The translations under genes were made by a program, and so were the position numbers. From NCBI RefSeq assembly GCF_008087345.1, contig NZ_VHIB01000011.1:180070-244069 (forward strand): DNA of 64,000 nucleotides, given 5' to 3'. Source of the DNA: Nocardioides caldifontis (GTDB taxonomy: Bacteria > Actinomycetota > Actinomycetes > Propionibacteriales > Nocardioidaceae). Shown piece by piece: positions 63,208-64,000 of this stretch. Under the pieces are notes generated by a model. The model had not been told where the DNA came from and did no database searches. It saw nothing but the letters and a program-made list of their open reading frames with translations. Within the stretch, counting starts at the first letter, position 1, and each line of letters begins with the position of its first letter.

Positions 63208-63235
63208 TTGCACGACCCGAGGTGCGGCATACTGA
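63208..63235 (+). promoter_or_regulatory. promoter of tRNA-Arg
   Basis: TTGCAC, 16 bases, TACTGA, about 70 bp upstream of the tRNA. A plausible SigA-type promoter. Confidence 0.45.
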
Positions 63236-63306
63236 CCGCGGGTCGGGGCGGTACCAGCAGCACCACGGCGAGCCCGTGTTCAGTCCGACGTCGTGCCCGA
63301 CCCCCC

Positions 63307-63380
63307 GCCCTCGTAGCTCAGCTGGATAGAGCGACGGACTTCTAATCCGTTGGTCGCAGGTTCGAATCCTGCCGGGGGCG
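63307..63380 (+). tRNA. tRNA-Arg (TCT)
   Basis: A 74-nt cloverleaf with acceptor GCCCTCG/CGGGGGC, anticodon stem ACGGA/TCCGT around CTTCTAA (TCT) and T arm GCAGG/CCTGC. CCA is not encoded. A decayed integrase follows it. Confidence 0.95.
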
Positions 63381-63398
63381 CTCGAGGTTTGCGCAGGT

Positions 63399-63583
63399 CA
63401 GGTGCCGCGCGACCCGTCCGAGGTCGCTATCGAAGAGGTCGGCGTAGGTGTCCAGCGTGAGCGCGGCGGAGCTGTGCCCGAGCATCTTGAACGGCCTTCA
63501 GGATGGCCCCGAGCAATCGCCAGTGATGCAGCCGTGTCCCGAGGTCGTGCGGTGTGGTGCCGGCAAGCCCCACCTGTGGTGCA
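63399..63583 (-). pseudogene. decayed tyrosine integrase C-terminus
   Basis: Read on the minus strand in shifting frames it gives GLAGTTPHDL, TAASLAIARG, LKAVQ and then MLGHSSAALTLDTYADLF followed by DSDLGRVARHL. Together these are the HDLRHTAA, GH and Tyr blocks of a phage-type integrase. At least three small deletions break the frame, including one across the HDLRH arginine-histidine. It lies 18 bp beyond tRNA-Arg(TCT), the usual place for an integrase end of a lost element. Confidence 0.75.
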
Positions 63584-63919
63584 ACAACGTCCAGAACGAG
63601 ACGAATTCAGCCGCTCGGACGACGACTGATCCTTGGATGCAAAACGTACGTTCGCCTGAGCCGTCACCTCGCCCCGACATCCGCGTTGAACGCAATAGCT
63701 GGCAGCTCCGGGGCACCCCTAACCCCACCCACCCCCGGTCGACTGGCAGCGGTGAGCTACAGGCGCCTGGGAGGCGCCGAAGGCTCACGAGGAGTGGCCG
63801 GCATCGTCGGCAGGTGCCCCACCCGGTCGCATCCCTCCGGGTGGGGTTCCTCTCGTTCTGACGGAGTCGGCCCGGTCAAGTCCCCGGGAGTGGTGTAGCG
63901 CTGCGTGATCCGGGTGGGG
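63584..63919. other. region without a recognisable gene
   Basis: About 340 bp between the integrase remnant and the last partial gene. Contains the terminator at 63817-63846, lower-GC patches (63600-63700), and near 63878 GTCAAGTCCCC...GTGGTGTA, which resembles an insertion-sequence end. No convincing coding frame. Confidence 0.55.
63817..63846. terminator. terminator hairpin
   Basis: CCCCACCCGG, a ten-base loop, CCGGGTGGGG: a perfect 10-bp stem, followed by TTCCTCTCGTTCT. Confidence 0.6.
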
Positions 63920-64000
63920 TCAGGCGGTGAGTGCTGGCATGGTGTCAGCTCCGATCTCGGTGTCGTTGGTGGCGACGATGTTGATGCGGCAGCGGGCCAG
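63920..64000 (-). CDS. C-terminal fragment of an unidentified gene (runs off window)
   Basis: The minus frame ending with TGA at 63920-63922 encodes LARCRINIVATNDTEI then GADTMPALTA. Only 26 codons are inside the window. A transposase C-terminus is possible because the sequence just beyond the stop resembles an insertion-sequence end, but I do not recognise the family. Confidence 0.35.
   Translation of the reverse strand: MARCRINIVATNDTEIGADTMPALTA

Overview
The window is high-GC DNA with Shine-Dalgarno starts, frequent GTG and TTG start codons and long runs of ATGA/GTGA-coupled genes. The gene set points to an actinobacterium, most likely of the Nocardioides group: PimA and an acyltransferase next to a CDP-alcohol phosphotransferase, an SsgA-like protein, a secDF-yajC-ruvBAC-yebC-pdxST block, an AfsR-type regulator and an AbiEi/DUF559 protein. 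The genus is inferred from family content. No database search was possible.

Layout. 1-5.3 kb (minus strand): end of an oligopeptide-type ABC importer (permease, then a partial lipoprotein binding protein), then aspS and hisS. 5.3-8.8 kb: a metallo-beta-lactamase-fold hydrolase, a DUF349 protein on the plus strand, and an AbiEi/DUF559 gene bracketed by two inverted arrays of a 32-bp repeat. 8.8-25.3 kb (minus strand) is conserved core: relA, apt, secF, secD, yajC, ruvB, ruvA, ruvC, yebC, pdxT, pdxS, a mannosyltransferase/acyltransferase/phosphatidyltransferase set for phosphatidylinositol mannosides, a HIT protein and thrS.

25.86-36.05 kb is a 10.2-kb integrative element in the 3' end of tRNA-Val(CAC), bounded by a 31-bp perfect direct repeat. 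It carries an integrase, an excisionase-like HTH protein and an almost unbroken chain of coupled small genes: several Cys-rich proteins, a RepA-like ATPase, a possible small terminase, and a 917-residue phage tail tape measure protein. No portal, capsid, large terminase, other tail gene or lysis gene is present. At its right end, on the opposite strand, lie a DUF6907-like gene and a second tyrosine recombinase that ends next to a perfect 11-5-11 palindrome. This looks more like a phage satellite than an ordinary prophage and is the main candidate for a new system.

36-48.6 kb: an SsgA-like gene with a structured upstream region, a class IV aminotransferase, a tRNA Gly-Cys-Val cluster, 1.3 kb of hairpin-rich DNA without a convincing gene, a 30-residue membrane protein, a K+ channel/TrkA-N protein, a YihY/BrkB protein, an AidB-like acyl-CoA dehydrogenase, and a PrsW protease coupled to two membrane GTPases. 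48.6-64 kb: an M24 aminopeptidase, a glycosyltransferase, a WYL regulator divergent from a DrrAB-type ABC exporter, a methyltransferase divergent from an AfsR-like regulator, secreted proteins, and a tRNA-Arg followed by a decayed integrase. The last 80 bases hold the C-terminus of an unidentified gene.

Limits: functions rest on motifs and remembered family features. Promoters, operators and RNA structures were found by eye and have not been folded or scored.
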